Of a DNA stretch of 64,000 nt, positions 37,907 through 48,010 are shown one piece after another. The DNA comes from an uncultured Alphaproteobacteria bacterium. Lineage in GTDB: Bacteria; Pseudomonadota; Alphaproteobacteria; HIMB59; GCA-002718135. The stretch lies in contig CABYRE010000003.1 in assembly GCA_902521325.1 (NCBI GenBank), positions 1 through 64,000 of the forward strand, read 5' to 3'. How positions within the stretch are numbered: the stretch's first letter is position 1; the number at the start of each line of letters is the position of its first letter. Under the pieces are notes generated by a model. That model did not search any database. It saw nothing but the letters and a program-made list of their open reading frames with translations, and was not told the DNA's origin. A program made the translations under genes and the position numbers.

Positions 37907-39960
37907 TAATTCTTTTTAAACTGTAAAACTTTATTAGAAAGACCCACTTCTTTTGCCTTTAATCTATTGATTTCATCTCGTAATCTTGCTGCATCTTCAA
38001 ATTCAAGTTTTGAAGCAAATTCATTCATTTTTTTCTCTAAATTTTTAATATGTCTATTTAGATCTTTTCCAACTAATTCTTTAGCATTATCAATTTCAAC
38101 AGTAACATGATCTTGTTCAGCAGTATTCTCAATTATTTCTTGAATATTCTTTTTTATACTAACAGGTGTTATCTTATTAATTTCATTATATTCAAGTTGT
38201 TTAGATCTTCTTCTATCTGTTTCTTCCATTGCTTCTTTCATGCTAGTAGTTATATTATCAGCATACATTAAGACTTTACTTTCAACGTTTCTGGCAGCTC
38301 TTCCTATAGTCTGTATTAAGCTAGTTCTGGAACGAAGGTAGCCTTCTTTATCAGCATCTAAAATTGCCATTAAAGCACATTCGGGAATGTCTAAACCTTC
38401 TCTAAGAAGATTAATCCCAACTAGTATATTAAAAACTCCAAGCCTTAGGTCTCTGATTATTTCTATTCTTTCTAATGTATCAATGTCTGAATGAAGATAT
38501 CGTACTTTTAGTCCTTCTTCATTAATATATTCTGTCAGATCCTCGGCCATTTTTTTAGTTAGTGTAGTTATGAGAACTCGATGACCTTTATCAATCGTTT
38601 TTTTACATTCATCAATTAAATTATCAATTTGATGTTTAGTAGGCCTTATTTCAATTGGTGGATCAATCAAACCTGTAGGCCTAATTACTTGCTCAACAAA
38701 GGTTCCACCTGTCTTTTCAAGTTCATAATCACCTGGGGTTGCGCTTACAAATATAGTTTGAGGTCGCATTGCATCCCATTCCTCTCTTTTTAAAGGTCTA
38801 TTATCAACACAACTTGGTAGTCTAAAACCATATTGAGCTAAAGTAGATTTTCTTGAAAAATCTCCTTTATACATTCCAGCTATTTGACCACACGTCTGAT
38901 GGCTTTCATCTATAAACAATAAAGAGTCTTCCGGTATATATTCATAAAGTGTAGGAGGAGGCTCACCAGGCTTTCTTCCTGATAAATATCTAGAATAATT
39001 TTCAATACCATTACAACTTCCAGTAGTTTCCATCATTTCTAAGTCAAATGTAGTTCTCTCATCTAATCTTTGTCTTTCTAAGTATTTTTTTTCTTTTTCA
39101 AAAATCTCTAATTGATTTTTTAGATCATTTTTAATCATGGTAATTGCTTTTTTTATAGTTGGCTTAGGGGTCACATAATGAGAGTTTGCAAAGATTCTTA
39201 TTTGTTCAAGTTCCCCAAGCTTCTCTCCTGTAAGTGGGTCCACTTGGGTTATACTCTCTATATCATCTCCAAACATTGATATTTTCCAAGAAATATCTTC
39301 ATAGTGAGAAGGGAAAATTTCTAAAATGTCTCCCTTAGCCCTAAAGCTACCTCTTCTAAAGTCCATGTCACGACGTTTGTATAAAAGTTCTACCAACTTT
39401 CTGATAATTATTTCTCTGCTTATTGATTGATTTTTGTCTAAAGTAAAAGACATTGAAGAATAAGCATCAACTGAACCAATACCATAAATACAAGAAACTG
39501 AAGCTACTATAATTGTGTCTCTTCTTTCCACTAGAGATCTTGTTGCTGAATGTCTTAAGCGATCAATTTGTTCATTTATTGATGATTCTTTTTCAATATA
39601 TGTATCAGATCTTGGAACATATGCTTCAGGTGTATAATAATCGTAATAACTAACAAAGTATTCGACGGCATTATTTGGAAATAAATTTTTCATCTCCCCA
39701 TAAAGCTGTGCTGCTAATGTTTTATTTGGGGCCATTATTAAAGTTGGTTTTTGAACTTTTTCAATTACTTTAGCCATAGTAAAAGTTTTACCTGATCCAG
39801 TGACACCTAATAGAACTTGTTCTTGCTCTCCTTCATTTAGACTTTTAACAATACTTTTAATTGCTTCAGGCTGGTCACCACTTGGGTTAAAATCACTTAC
39901 AATTTTAAAAGGTGTTGTGATTTCTGAAGGGGAATGATGTTTTTTTTCTGCTTTATTCAT
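37906..39960 (-). CDS. uvrB: Excinuclease ABC subunit B
   Basis: FNPSGDQPEAIKSIVKSL, LLGVTGSGKTFTMAKVI, MAPNKTLAAQLYGEMK, YVSYYDYYTPEAYVPRSDTYIEKESSINEQIDRLRHSATRSL, C-terminal UVR motif. First in-frame ATG downstream of the TTG is at 39960. Confidence 0.98.
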   Translation of the reverse strand: MNKAEKKHHSPSEITTPFKIVSDFNPSGDQPEAIKSIVKSLNEGEQEQVLLGVTGSGKTFTMAKVIEKVQKPTLIMAPNKTLAAQLYGEMKNLFPNNAVEYFVSYYDYYTPEAYVPRSDTYIEKESSINEQIDRLRHSATRSLVERRDTIIVASVSCIYGIGSVDAYSSMSFTLDKNQSISREIIIRKLVELLYKRRDMDFRRGSFRAKGDILEIFPSHYEDISWKISMFGDDIESITQVDPLTGEKLGELEQIRIFANSHYVTPKPTIKKAITMIKNDLKNQLEIFEKEKKYLERQRLDERTTFDLEMMETTGSCNGIENYSRYLSGRKPGEPPPTLYEYIPEDSLLFIDESHQTCGQIAGMYKGDFSRKSTLAQYGFRLPSCVDNRPLKREEWDAMRPQTIFVSATPGDYELEKTGGTFVEQVIRPTGLIDPPIEIRPTKHQIDNLIDECKKTIDKGHRVLITTLTKKMAEDLTEYINEEGLKVRYLHSDIDTLERIEIIRDLRLGVFNILVGINLLREGLDIPECALMAILDADKEGYLRSRTSLIQTIGRAARNVESKVLMYADNITTSMKEAMEETDRRRSKQLEYNEINKITPVSIKKNIQEIIENTAEQDHVTVEIDNAKELVGKDLNRHIKNLEKKMNEFASKLEFEDAARLRDEINRLKAKEVGLSNKVLQFKKN

Positions 39961-41182
39961 TAATACCAATATAATTATTTAAATAATTGTACTTTTCTAA
40001 AAAACTACCATCAGCTGTTATGGTTCCATTTAATATTCTACCATCATCTTCTTTTAATAAATAAGGAAGAACTTCATTTATTATTCCTTCACTAAATTCA
40101 GTACTTGAATCCCGTGGTAATTCAGATGGTAAATTATCAACTGCCATTATAGCAATACCATCATTATTTTGTTCTATTTCCTTTAAATTTTTTCTATCGA
40201 TCCAATAATTTGGACTATCAATTGTTGTTGATCTAATTGTAGTTGGTACAGAACCATCAATATCACAAGTAATATCTCCAACAATATTTAAATTTAATAA
40301 ATCTTTTATATCTTCATGCTCAAATATTTTTGGAGAAGATGGATCCCAATAATGAGCACTTATAAATATATTAGTTTCTTTTAAATATCGTAATGCAGAG
40401 CTGGAATACTCTCTTGGATTTTTAATAAAATGCTCAAGGTTAAAATCATTGGAAGAATTATCAATGATATAATCTTTAGTTTCTAAATTACAAAAAATAG
40501 GTTCATCAAATTTTTTATCTAAAAAATCTTTTTTTGACACTTCTTTAATATTTGTTTGATTTAAAAGTTCAATTACTCCTTTTGCAACTCTTCCATCCCC
40601 AGTAACTAGAATTTTAGTCTTAGGAAAATATAAATTTTTTAAATTTAATACTAGTCTTTTGTAATCATTTATTTTATAAGCACTAGCAAGAGATTGTTTC
40701 CCAAGTCTTTTAAGAAATAAATTTAAAGTATTATAACAGCCAACAATACCTGCAAATCTTCCAAAACCTAAACATCTATTACTTTTTTTATCTCTAATAT
40801 TTTCATAATCAATTAACTTCACTTTTTTATTTAATATCGATAATAGTAATTGTTCCTTTTTTTCTTCAATATTTTTCTGATCTTTACTAATTTTGAAGGT
40901 GTGAGAAAAAAAAAGATATGTTTTATTATTCATTAAAAAATTTGGATCAATTTCTTTAATCCCAAATATTATTGAGCATTTTTGTAAATCTTCACTAATT
41001 TTAGCACCAGATAATTCATATTCTTTATCAGAAAAACATCTATTATCTGAAGGCTGAATAATGAAATTAATATTCGGATTACTTTCTTTATATTTTTTAA
41101 TATGTTCTGGGACTATAGGAGTTCTATTTTCATCATTTCTAGACTCTCTAATAATACCAATATTACTTAATTGATTATCCAT
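39953..41182 (-). CDS. Saccharopine dehydrogenase, lysine-forming type (LYS1/LKR-like)
   Basis: IGIIRESRNDENRTPIVPEHIKKY...CSIIFGIKEIDPNFLMNNKTYLFFSHTFK...GDITCDIDGSVPTTIRSTTIDSPNYW...DNLPSELPRDSSTEFSEGI. Confidence 0.87.
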   Translation of the reverse strand: MDNQLSNIGIIRESRNDENRTPIVPEHIKKYKESNPNINFIIQPSDNRCFSDKEYELSGAKISEDLQKCSIIFGIKEIDPNFLMNNKTYLFFSHTFKISKDQKNIEEKKEQLLLSILNKKVKLIDYENIRDKKSNRCLGFGRFAGIVGCYNTLNLFLKRLGKQSLASAYKINDYKRLVLNLKNLYFPKTKILVTGDGRVAKGVIELLNQTNIKEVSKKDFLDKKFDEPIFCNLETKDYIIDNSSNDFNLEHFIKNPREYSSSALRYLKETNIFISAHYWDPSSPKIFEHEDIKDLLNLNIVGDITCDIDGSVPTTIRSTTIDSPNYWIDRKNLKEIEQNNDGIAIMAVDNLPSELPRDSSTEFSEGIINEVLPYLLKEDDGRILNGTITADGSFLEKYNYLNNYIGINE

Positions 41183-42302
41183 TCTCTTGTTGGATATTAA
41201 TTTTATAATCTTTTAAAATTTTAAAAAAATACATTATGTCTTCTGTTTTATGTGGCGCAGTTTTAACACCAGACTCAATTTTATTATCCATAATTAAATC
41301 AATCGCAGCTGATAAAGTAATTGATACAAGTTTGCCCATGGCAGTACTTTCACCACTTCCTTTTTCATCTAGAAAATAAGCACTATCAAAAATTTTATTA
41401 TTATTTTCAAAAGCCTTAAGTTTTACAGAAAGTACAACGCGATCTTCTTCCTCCGGTAAATATTTATTATCTTTTAATAATTCTTCACTTTTTTTATTGA
41501 TTTCAGTTTCTATATTACTCGATCTATTTTCAAGCATTGAAAATATATCTTGCCATGCTTCTTTCCAACCATCTAGTCGTAAGGTTCCTCTTACGAATTC
41601 TTTGACTTCCCATTTCCCATCAAACAAGTATTCACTTACATATGGTGTTGAATCTCTGTTTGGATAAGCTTCAAAATTTTCACCAGATATTGAATAAGAA
41701 CTAATAGATTTGTAAGGAGTTACAGTATTTATTTTACCTTTTGTTATATATTTTGCATCATTGTTTAAGGCTTTAATTACTCCAGCTGGAGACCAACTAA
41801 ATTTATATTTGAAATCATTTGGAATTGCTGGAAAGCCCCCACAATATGATTCATAAACTACTTCTGTTTTTTCAGTCGAAATTTTTTTAAGATCACTGAC
41901 AAGTAAATGAGAAAAAAAATGATCGATACCTGGATCTAAACCAACCTCATTGATAAATACTAAATTTTCTTTTTTTACATCTGAATTTAGCATATTTATT
42001 TCTGGATTAAGGTAACTAGTAGATGCAAAATGACATTTATGTTTTAAACAAAGTTCAGCTATCTCTAAATGCTTGTTTGCTGGTAGTTGAGAAATAACAA
42101 TATCACCTTGATTTGTTTCGTTGAATAATAAATCAATATCAAACTCTTTTGCATTGACATTGTTTTTATCTACATGATCAATACTCTTTATAGCCTTATC
42201 TAATGTTCTATTCCATACTGTAAAATTATCTAAATTTTTAGCTAATCTTCTAATCCCTGGTATAGAAGATAGTCCTGTTCCTATCCAATGTACATGTTTC
42301 AT
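41175..42302 (-). CDS. Saccharopine dehydrogenase family protein (glutamate-forming, LYS9/SDH-like)
   Basis: KHVHWIGTGLSSIPGIRRLAK...FASTSYLNPEINMLNSDVKKENLVFINEVGLDPGIDHFFSHLL...YCGGFPAIPNDFKYKFSWSPAGVI. Confidence 0.88.
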   Translation of the reverse strand: MKHVHWIGTGLSSIPGIRRLAKNLDNFTVWNRTLDKAIKSIDHVDKNNVNAKEFDIDLLFNETNQGDIVISQLPANKHLEIAELCLKHKCHFASTSYLNPEINMLNSDVKKENLVFINEVGLDPGIDHFFSHLLVSDLKKISTEKTEVVYESYCGGFPAIPNDFKYKFSWSPAGVIKALNNDAKYITKGKINTVTPYKSISSYSISGENFEAYPNRDSTPYVSEYLFDGKWEVKEFVRGTLRLDGWKEAWQDIFSMLENRSSNIETEINKKSEELLKDNKYLPEEEDRVVLSVKLKAFENNNKIFDSAYFLDEKGSGESTAMGKLVSITLSAAIDLIMDNKIESGVKTAPHKTEDIMYFFKILKDYKINIQQENG

Positions 42303-42367
42303 AGTCTTATTTACTTTTATATTAAATTGTTTACTACATTAATGAAACTTAAAATACGGTAATTTAT

Positions 42368-43177
42368 TTGACTTCAATAGTTTTTATTTTTTTATTAACA
42401 GGTCTAGTCTCTGGTTTTATTGCAGGATTATTAGGAGTTGGAGGTGGAATAATAATTGTACCTGTAACTTACTTTATTTTACTTAATCTTGGTTACAGCT
42501 CTGAAATTGTCATGCATGTTGCTGTAGCATCTTCTCTTGGTGTAATTTGTTTTACTTCAATTTCTTCTATAAGATCGCATATTAAGCTTAAAAATACAAA
42601 TTTGATAATTGTAAAAAAATGGGCGATAGGAATAATAATAGGATCAGTTGTAGGTTCAATTGCAGCAAGTTCTATTTCAGGACAGAGTTTAGTAATTCTT
42701 TTTGTAATTCTAGCATTTTTGATTTCATTAAATATGCTGTTTCAACAAAGCCCAATAATTGTAAGTAACGATATACCCTCATCAAATGTTATTAATTTTG
42801 CGATAAGCTCTTCTATTGGTTTTTTATCCGCAACAATTGGTATAGGTGGTGGCAGTTTTAGTGTTCCAACTTTAACAATGTTTTCAAAAAAAATTCATGA
42901 AGCAGTTGGTACCTCTGCTGTTTTTGGTTTTTTAATTGCCTTTCCAGGAACACTAACATTTATATATACTGGGTCAAATATTAATGAACTTCCCACTTAT
43001 TCTCTTGGTTACGTAAATATTATAATAGTTTTTTTTATATCGATAACTAGTATATTTACTGCTGGAATTGGTGCAAAAGTTTCATCAAATATAGATAAGT
43101 TAATATTAAGAAAGATTTTTGCTATTTTTTTGTTGTTAACTTGTGCTAGTCTAATTATTGAACATTTTATAATTTAA
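42368..43177 (+). CDS. TauE/SafE family sulfite exporter
   Basis: TGLVSGFIAGLLGVGGGIIIVPVTYFIL...AVASSLGVICFTSISSIRSH...IGFLSATIGIGGGSFSVPTL; TTG start. Confidence 0.92.
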   Translation: MTSIVFIFLLTGLVSGFIAGLLGVGGGIIIVPVTYFILLNLGYSSEIVMHVAVASSLGVICFTSISSIRSHIKLKNTNLIIVKKWAIGIIIGSVVGSIAASSISGQSLVILFVILAFLISLNMLFQQSPIIVSNDIPSSNVINFAISSSIGFLSATIGIGGGSFSVPTLTMFSKKIHEAVGTSAVFGFLIAFPGTLTFIYTGSNINELPTYSLGYVNIIIVFFISITSIFTAGIGAKVSSNIDKLILRKIFAIFLLLTCASLIIEHFII

Positions 43178-44380
43178 ATGAATTTTGTTGCAGATAGACT
43201 TAGTAAAATAAAACCTTCAATGACTGTAGGTATAAATATCAAAGCAAAGGCTTTGAAGGATGAGGGTAAAGATGTAATTGTCCTAGCAGCAGGTGAGCCA
43301 GATTTTAACACACCAAAAAATATAAGAGATGCAGCTAGTAAAGCGATGGAAGAGGGTAAAACTAAATATGTACCAGGTAAAGGTACACCAGAATTACAAA
43401 AAGCAATTCAGAAAAAATTTAGAGAAGATAATAATATAGATTATCAATTAGATGAAATCATATGTGGTGTCGGAGGTAAACACATAATCTATAATGCTAT
43501 GATGGCAACAATTAATCCAGGAGATGAGGTCATTATAACAGCTCCTTTTTGGGTTAGTTATCCCGATATTGTTTTATTAGCAGAAGGGAAGCCTGTGATA
43601 GTTGAGTGTCCTCAATCACAGAAATTTAAAATTACACCCGAACAATTAGAAAAAAATATAAACTCTAAAACAAAATGGTTAATGTTAAATAGTCCCAGTA
43701 ATCCAACAGGCTCAGTTTATTCAAAAAAAGAGTTAGAAGACTTAGCACTTATCTTAAAAAAATATCCTAATGTTCTTATAATGTGCGATGATATATATGA
43801 AAAAATTGTTTACGATGGAGTAGAATTTCATACTCTTGCTTCTATTGAACCGTCACTGAAAGACAGATGTTTGACACTAAACGGTGTTTCAAAATCATAT
43901 TGCATGACCGGATGGAGACTTGGATATTGTGGAGCTCCAAGAGAGATTATTGCTGCTATGAACAAAATACAATCACAAAGTACAACATCAACTTCTTCAA
44001 TTACAATGGCTGCTGCAGTTGAAGCAATAAGTGGTCCACAGGATTTTATAAACGATCATAATAAAAAATTTTTAATACGCAGAGATCTGGTATTGAATAA
44101 ATTAAATGATATTGACGGAATTACATGTCAAGTACCAGAAGGAGCTTTTTACGTTTATCCAAATTGCGAGGGTATAATTGGAAAAAAGACACCGAATGGA
44201 ACACATCTCTCCAATGATGAAGATTTCATGACATATCTTTTAGAAGATCAAGGTGTAGCAGGAGTTCATGGTGCAGCATTTGGGTTATCGCCTTATTTTA
44301 GATTATCTTATGCAACTAGTGATGCAATTCTAGAAGATGCCTGCAACAGAATAAAAGAAGCTTGCAATAAGCTTACTTAA
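43178..44380 (+). CDS. Pyridoxal-phosphate aminotransferase (aspartate aminotransferase type)
   Basis: DRLSKIKPSMTVGINIKAKALKDEGKDVIVLAAGEPDFNTPKNIRDAA...NSPSNPTGSVYSK...NGVSKSYCMTGWRLGYC. Confidence 0.95.
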   Translation: MNFVADRLSKIKPSMTVGINIKAKALKDEGKDVIVLAAGEPDFNTPKNIRDAASKAMEEGKTKYVPGKGTPELQKAIQKKFREDNNIDYQLDEIICGVGGKHIIYNAMMATINPGDEVIITAPFWVSYPDIVLLAEGKPVIVECPQSQKFKITPEQLEKNINSKTKWLMLNSPSNPTGSVYSKKELEDLALILKKYPNVLIMCDDIYEKIVYDGVEFHTLASIEPSLKDRCLTLNGVSKSYCMTGWRLGYCGAPREIIAAMNKIQSQSTTSTSSITMAAAVEAISGPQDFINDHNKKFLIRRDLVLNKLNDIDGITCQVPEGAFYVYPNCEGIIGKKTPNGTHLSNDEDFMTYLLEDQGVAGVHGAAFGLSPYFRLSYATSDAILEDACNRIKEACNKLT

Positions 44381-45809
44381 GATCTTTATTAGCAATTATT
44401 TCAGCTAATCTAAGTAGATTAGTAGTACCAGCACTTCCAAATGGAACACCAGCAGAAATAACCACATTATCTCCTGGCTTTACTAATTTTTTATTTTTTG
44501 CAATTGAACATGCAATATTAACCATATCTTGTGCATTTTGAGCATCTTCTTGAGTATGACAGGAGTTTACACCCCAGTATAATTGCATTTTTCTTGTAGT
44601 ATTAATATTTGGAGATAAACCAACAATTTGAACAGGTGCTCTTTCTCTAGCCATTCTAGTTGTTGTTCTTCCACTTACAGAAAATGTAATTATTGCTTTT
44701 GCATCTGATTTTTTTGCAATTGAGTAAGCTGCTAATGTTATTGCATCTGTATTATCAACATCATCAACATTTTCTTGTATAATTCGTAAATCATAATTGT
44801 TTTTATCATTTTCAACATTTTCTATAATTTTATTCATAGTTATAACTACTTCTATTGGATGCGCTCCAACGGCTGACTCGCCAGATAACATTACAGCATC
44901 TGCTCCGTCGTATATAGCATTAGCAACATCAGATGCTTCAGCTCTCGTTGGAACAAGATTTTCAATCATACTTTCAAGCATTTGTGTCGCAACAACGACT
45001 GGTTTTCCAAAGTGCCTACATCTTTTAATAATATTTTTTTGAACTATCGGAACTTGTTCAGTTGGCATTTCAACACCCAAATCACCTCTAGCTATCATAA
45101 TACCATCTGCAGCGTTTATAATATCATCAATATTTTTTACTGCGGAAGGTTTTTCAATTTTTGCCATCACGAGTGCTTTATTATTAATTATTTTTTTTAA
45201 TTTGTGAATATCCTCTGCTTGTTGCACGAAAGAAAGTGCAACCCAATCAACTCCCATATCTAATGCTTTCATAAGATCAGATTTATCTTTTTTGGTAAGA
45301 GCGTCTATTGGAAGGATAACATCTGGAATATTTACACCTTTGTTATTTGAGATTTCAGCATCATTTAAAACTTCTGTAATTAAACTATCTTTTTTTTGTT
45401 CAACAACTTGTAACCTTATTCTTCCATCATTTACTAATAAAATAGAATTAGGTGTTAAAAAATCATAAATTTCTTCATGAGGAAAGTTAACCCTATTATT
45501 ATTTCCAGGCTCACTTGAAAGATCTAATATAAAACTTTGACCTTTGACTAAATTTTCTTTTGTATTCTTAAATGTACCCACTCTTAATTTGGGTCCTTGT
45601 AAGTCAGCTAATATGCATGATGCATGATTATGTTTTTCTTCAAGAGATCTAATATTTTCAAAATTTTTTCTATGAGTTTCTAAATCACCATGTGAAAAAT
45701 TTAATCTAAAAACATCACATCCAGCAACAAATAAGTCTTCTATTATTTTTTTATCTGATGATGCAGGTCCTAGCGTAGCTAAAATTTTAGCTTTTCTGTT
45801 ACGTTTCAT
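44373..45809 (-). CDS. pyk: Pyruvate kinase
   Basis: KRNRKAKILATLGPASSDKKIIEDLFVAGCDVFRLNFSHG, DLQGPKLRVG, MAKIEKPSAVKNIDDII, MIARGDLGVEMP, ATQMLESMIENLVPTRAEASDVANAIYDGADAVMLSGESAVG. Confidence 0.98.
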   Translation of the reverse strand: MKRNRKAKILATLGPASSDKKIIEDLFVAGCDVFRLNFSHGDLETHRKNFENIRSLEEKHNHASCILADLQGPKLRVGTFKNTKENLVKGQSFILDLSSEPGNNNRVNFPHEEIYDFLTPNSILLVNDGRIRLQVVEQKKDSLITEVLNDAEISNNKGVNIPDVILPIDALTKKDKSDLMKALDMGVDWVALSFVQQAEDIHKLKKIINNKALVMAKIEKPSAVKNIDDIINAADGIMIARGDLGVEMPTEQVPIVQKNIIKRCRHFGKPVVVATQMLESMIENLVPTRAEASDVANAIYDGADAVMLSGESAVGAHPIEVVITMNKIIENVENDKNNYDLRIIQENVDDVDNTDAITLAAYSIAKKSDAKAIITFSVSGRTTTRMARERAPVQIVGLSPNINTTRKMQLYWGVNSCHTQEDAQNAQDMVNIACSIAKNKKLVKPGDNVVISAGVPFGSAGTTNLLRLAEIIANKDLK

Positions 45810-45864
45810 TAATTATTATATATATATAGTACAAAAAAAGATTTATATAATTTATTTACGTAAT

Positions 45865-46155
45865 ATGACCAAAAACTTTGATAGAGAATTACTTGCTGAC
45901 GTTGCAGAAAGATTGATTCATCATCTAAAAAATAGAACAGATGTACAAAATATTGATTTAATGAATTTATCAGGTTTTTGCAGAAACTGTCTTTCAAAAT
46001 GGTATGTTAGTGCTGCAGAGAAGAAAAATATTTCTATTTCATACGATGAAGCACGAGAAATGATCTATGGTATGCCATACTCAGAGTGGAAAACAAAATT
46101 TCAAAAAGAAATTACTCCTGAACAAAAAGAAAAATTTGATAAAGGAAAAACTTAA
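45865..46155 (+). CDS. DUF1244 domain protein
   Basis: RLIHHLKNRTDVQNIDLMNLSGFCRNCLSKWYVSAAEKKNISISYDEAREMIYGMPYSEWKTKFQ. Confidence 0.93.
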   Translation: MTKNFDRELLADVAERLIHHLKNRTDVQNIDLMNLSGFCRNCLSKWYVSAAEKKNISISYDEAREMIYGMPYSEWKTKFQKEITPEQKEKFDKGKT

Positions 46156-47954
46156 TATAATTTTTCTAAGTTTTCTCCATACATTTCTTTTACTTTAAAT
46201 CTTCTTACTTTCATGGAAGGGGTCATCATATTGTTTTCAATTGTAAATTCGTGATCAATTAAAATAAACTTTCTTATTTGTTCTATACTAGAAAGGCTTT
46301 TATTGACTTTACCTACAACTTCTTTCATTTTTCTATTAAATGAAGAATCTTGAATTATTATATTTAAATCACTCTCAACATTATTTTCTTTTGCCCATTC
46401 TAAAGCTAAATCTTTGTTAGGCACCAGGATTGCAACTAGGTAATTTTTGAAATCTCCATATAACATTGATTGAGTAATTTCAGGTTCAATATCTAGTTTT
46501 GCCTCAATTCTTGAAGGAGAAATATTATCTCCACCAGCATTTACAATAATATCTTTTTTTCTATCCGTAATCTTTAGATAATCTTCTTCATCAAACTCCC
46601 CAATATCACCTGTATGGACCCATCCATCAATTATAGTTTTATTTGTTGACTCGGGATCATTCCAATAACCATTCATAATTAGTTCACCACGAGCTAAAAT
46701 TTCTCCCTCTTCAGAAATCTTTACTTCATTTCCTTGAAGAACTTTTCCAACAGTATCTAATTTTATTTTTTCAGGTGGGTTTGCAGAAATAACAGGTGCC
46801 GTTTCAGTTTGTCCATAACCTTGAAGTAAAGGAAGGCCAAGGGCACTAAGATATAATCCAACTTCAAAATTTAGAGCTGCACCTCCTGATATCAATGCTC
46901 TGAGACTTCCACCAAATCTTTTCTTAACCTTTTTTCTTACTATTCTATCCATTAATCCATTCATAAATCTTTCAAAAAAACTCATGCGTTCATCAAAATA
47001 TTTTTTCTTTCCTAGATTTAATGTAATTGCAAAGAACCTTTGACTTAATTTACTTTGGTTTTTAAGTCCTTGTGAAATACGTGTGTGTAAAGAGTCATAA
47101 AATCTTGGAACAGCTGTCATAAAATGTGGAGCAGCTTCAGCCATATTTACTAATAGTTTATCAATACTTTCCGCGTAATAGATCTGTGCTCCTTGCCCCA
47201 TTTCTAAGAATTGTAAAGTATGCTCATAGGAATGGGATAATGGTAACCAAGAAAGATATCTAATCTCTTTTTTTAAATCACTAGTAAGACTTTCAAGTAA
47301 TTTATCACAAGAAGCACAGTTTCTTAACATAGCTCCATGACTCAACATTACTCCTTTAGGGTCCCCCCCTGTCCCAGATGTATATATAATACATGCCGTA
47401 TCTTTTCTGTTAAAATTTTTTGACAACTCTTCTATTTTATTAGAAGCTTTACTATTTTCTAAATTATCATTTATAATTTTATTATAAGATATTATATTTA
47501 CAACTTCTGAATAAGTTTCATTGTCATCATTAAATTTAATTACGTTTTGACAGTGAGAATTTTTTTCGATTGCAGGTATAGCTTTCTTCATTAATTCATG
47601 TGAAGATACAATGGCGCATCTAGCCCCAGAATGTTTAATTATATATTCATAATCATTTGTTGTACTTGTGGTGTAAGCAGGTACAGATATTCCTCCAATA
47701 GACATTATTGCTAAATCACTAATTTGCCACTCAGGTCTATTTTCGGATAAAATTAATACTCTATCACCCTCTAAAATTCCTAGATCTTTTAAATATGTTG
47801 CCAAACTTTCAACCTGCTCCTTTACTTGTAGCCAACTTAAAGAAACATATTTATCATTTTCTTTTTTCCACAAATAAGGTTGATCTTTCAGATCATTTGA
47901 TTGATAATAAAAAACACTAGGTATGTTATTAAATTCATCAAAATTAACAATCAT
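46152..47954 (-). CDS. Long-chain acyl-CoA synthetase (AMP-dependent, FadD15-like)
   Basis: IIYTSGTGGDPKGVMLSHGAML, LSWLPLSHSYEHTLQFLEM, LLQGYGQTETAPVISAN, DGWVHTGDIGEFDEEDYLKITDRKKDIIVNAGGDNISPSRIE. Confidence 0.95.
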   Translation of the reverse strand: MIVNFDEFNNIPSVFYYQSNDLKDQPYLWKKENDKYVSLSWLQVKEQVESLATYLKDLGILEGDRVLILSENRPEWQISDLAIMSIGGISVPAYTTSTTNDYEYIIKHSGARCAIVSSHELMKKAIPAIEKNSHCQNVIKFNDDNETYSEVVNIISYNKIINDNLENSKASNKIEELSKNFNRKDTACIIYTSGTGGDPKGVMLSHGAMLRNCASCDKLLESLTSDLKKEIRYLSWLPLSHSYEHTLQFLEMGQGAQIYYAESIDKLLVNMAEAAPHFMTAVPRFYDSLHTRISQGLKNQSKLSQRFFAITLNLGKKKYFDERMSFFERFMNGLMDRIVRKKVKKRFGGSLRALISGGAALNFEVGLYLSALGLPLLQGYGQTETAPVISANPPEKIKLDTVGKVLQGNEVKISEEGEILARGELIMNGYWNDPESTNKTIIDGWVHTGDIGEFDEEDYLKITDRKKDIIVNAGGDNISPSRIEAKLDIEPEITQSMLYGDFKNYLVAILVPNKDLALEWAKENNVESDLNIIIQDSSFNRKMKEVVGKVNKSLSSIEQIRKFILIDHEFTIENNMMTPSMKVRRFKVKEMYGENLEKLY

Positions 47955-48010
47955 ACTTTTAATCCTCCCTACAAAGCCCTGAGAATAGACCTATATCGAA
48001 ATAGTCAAAT

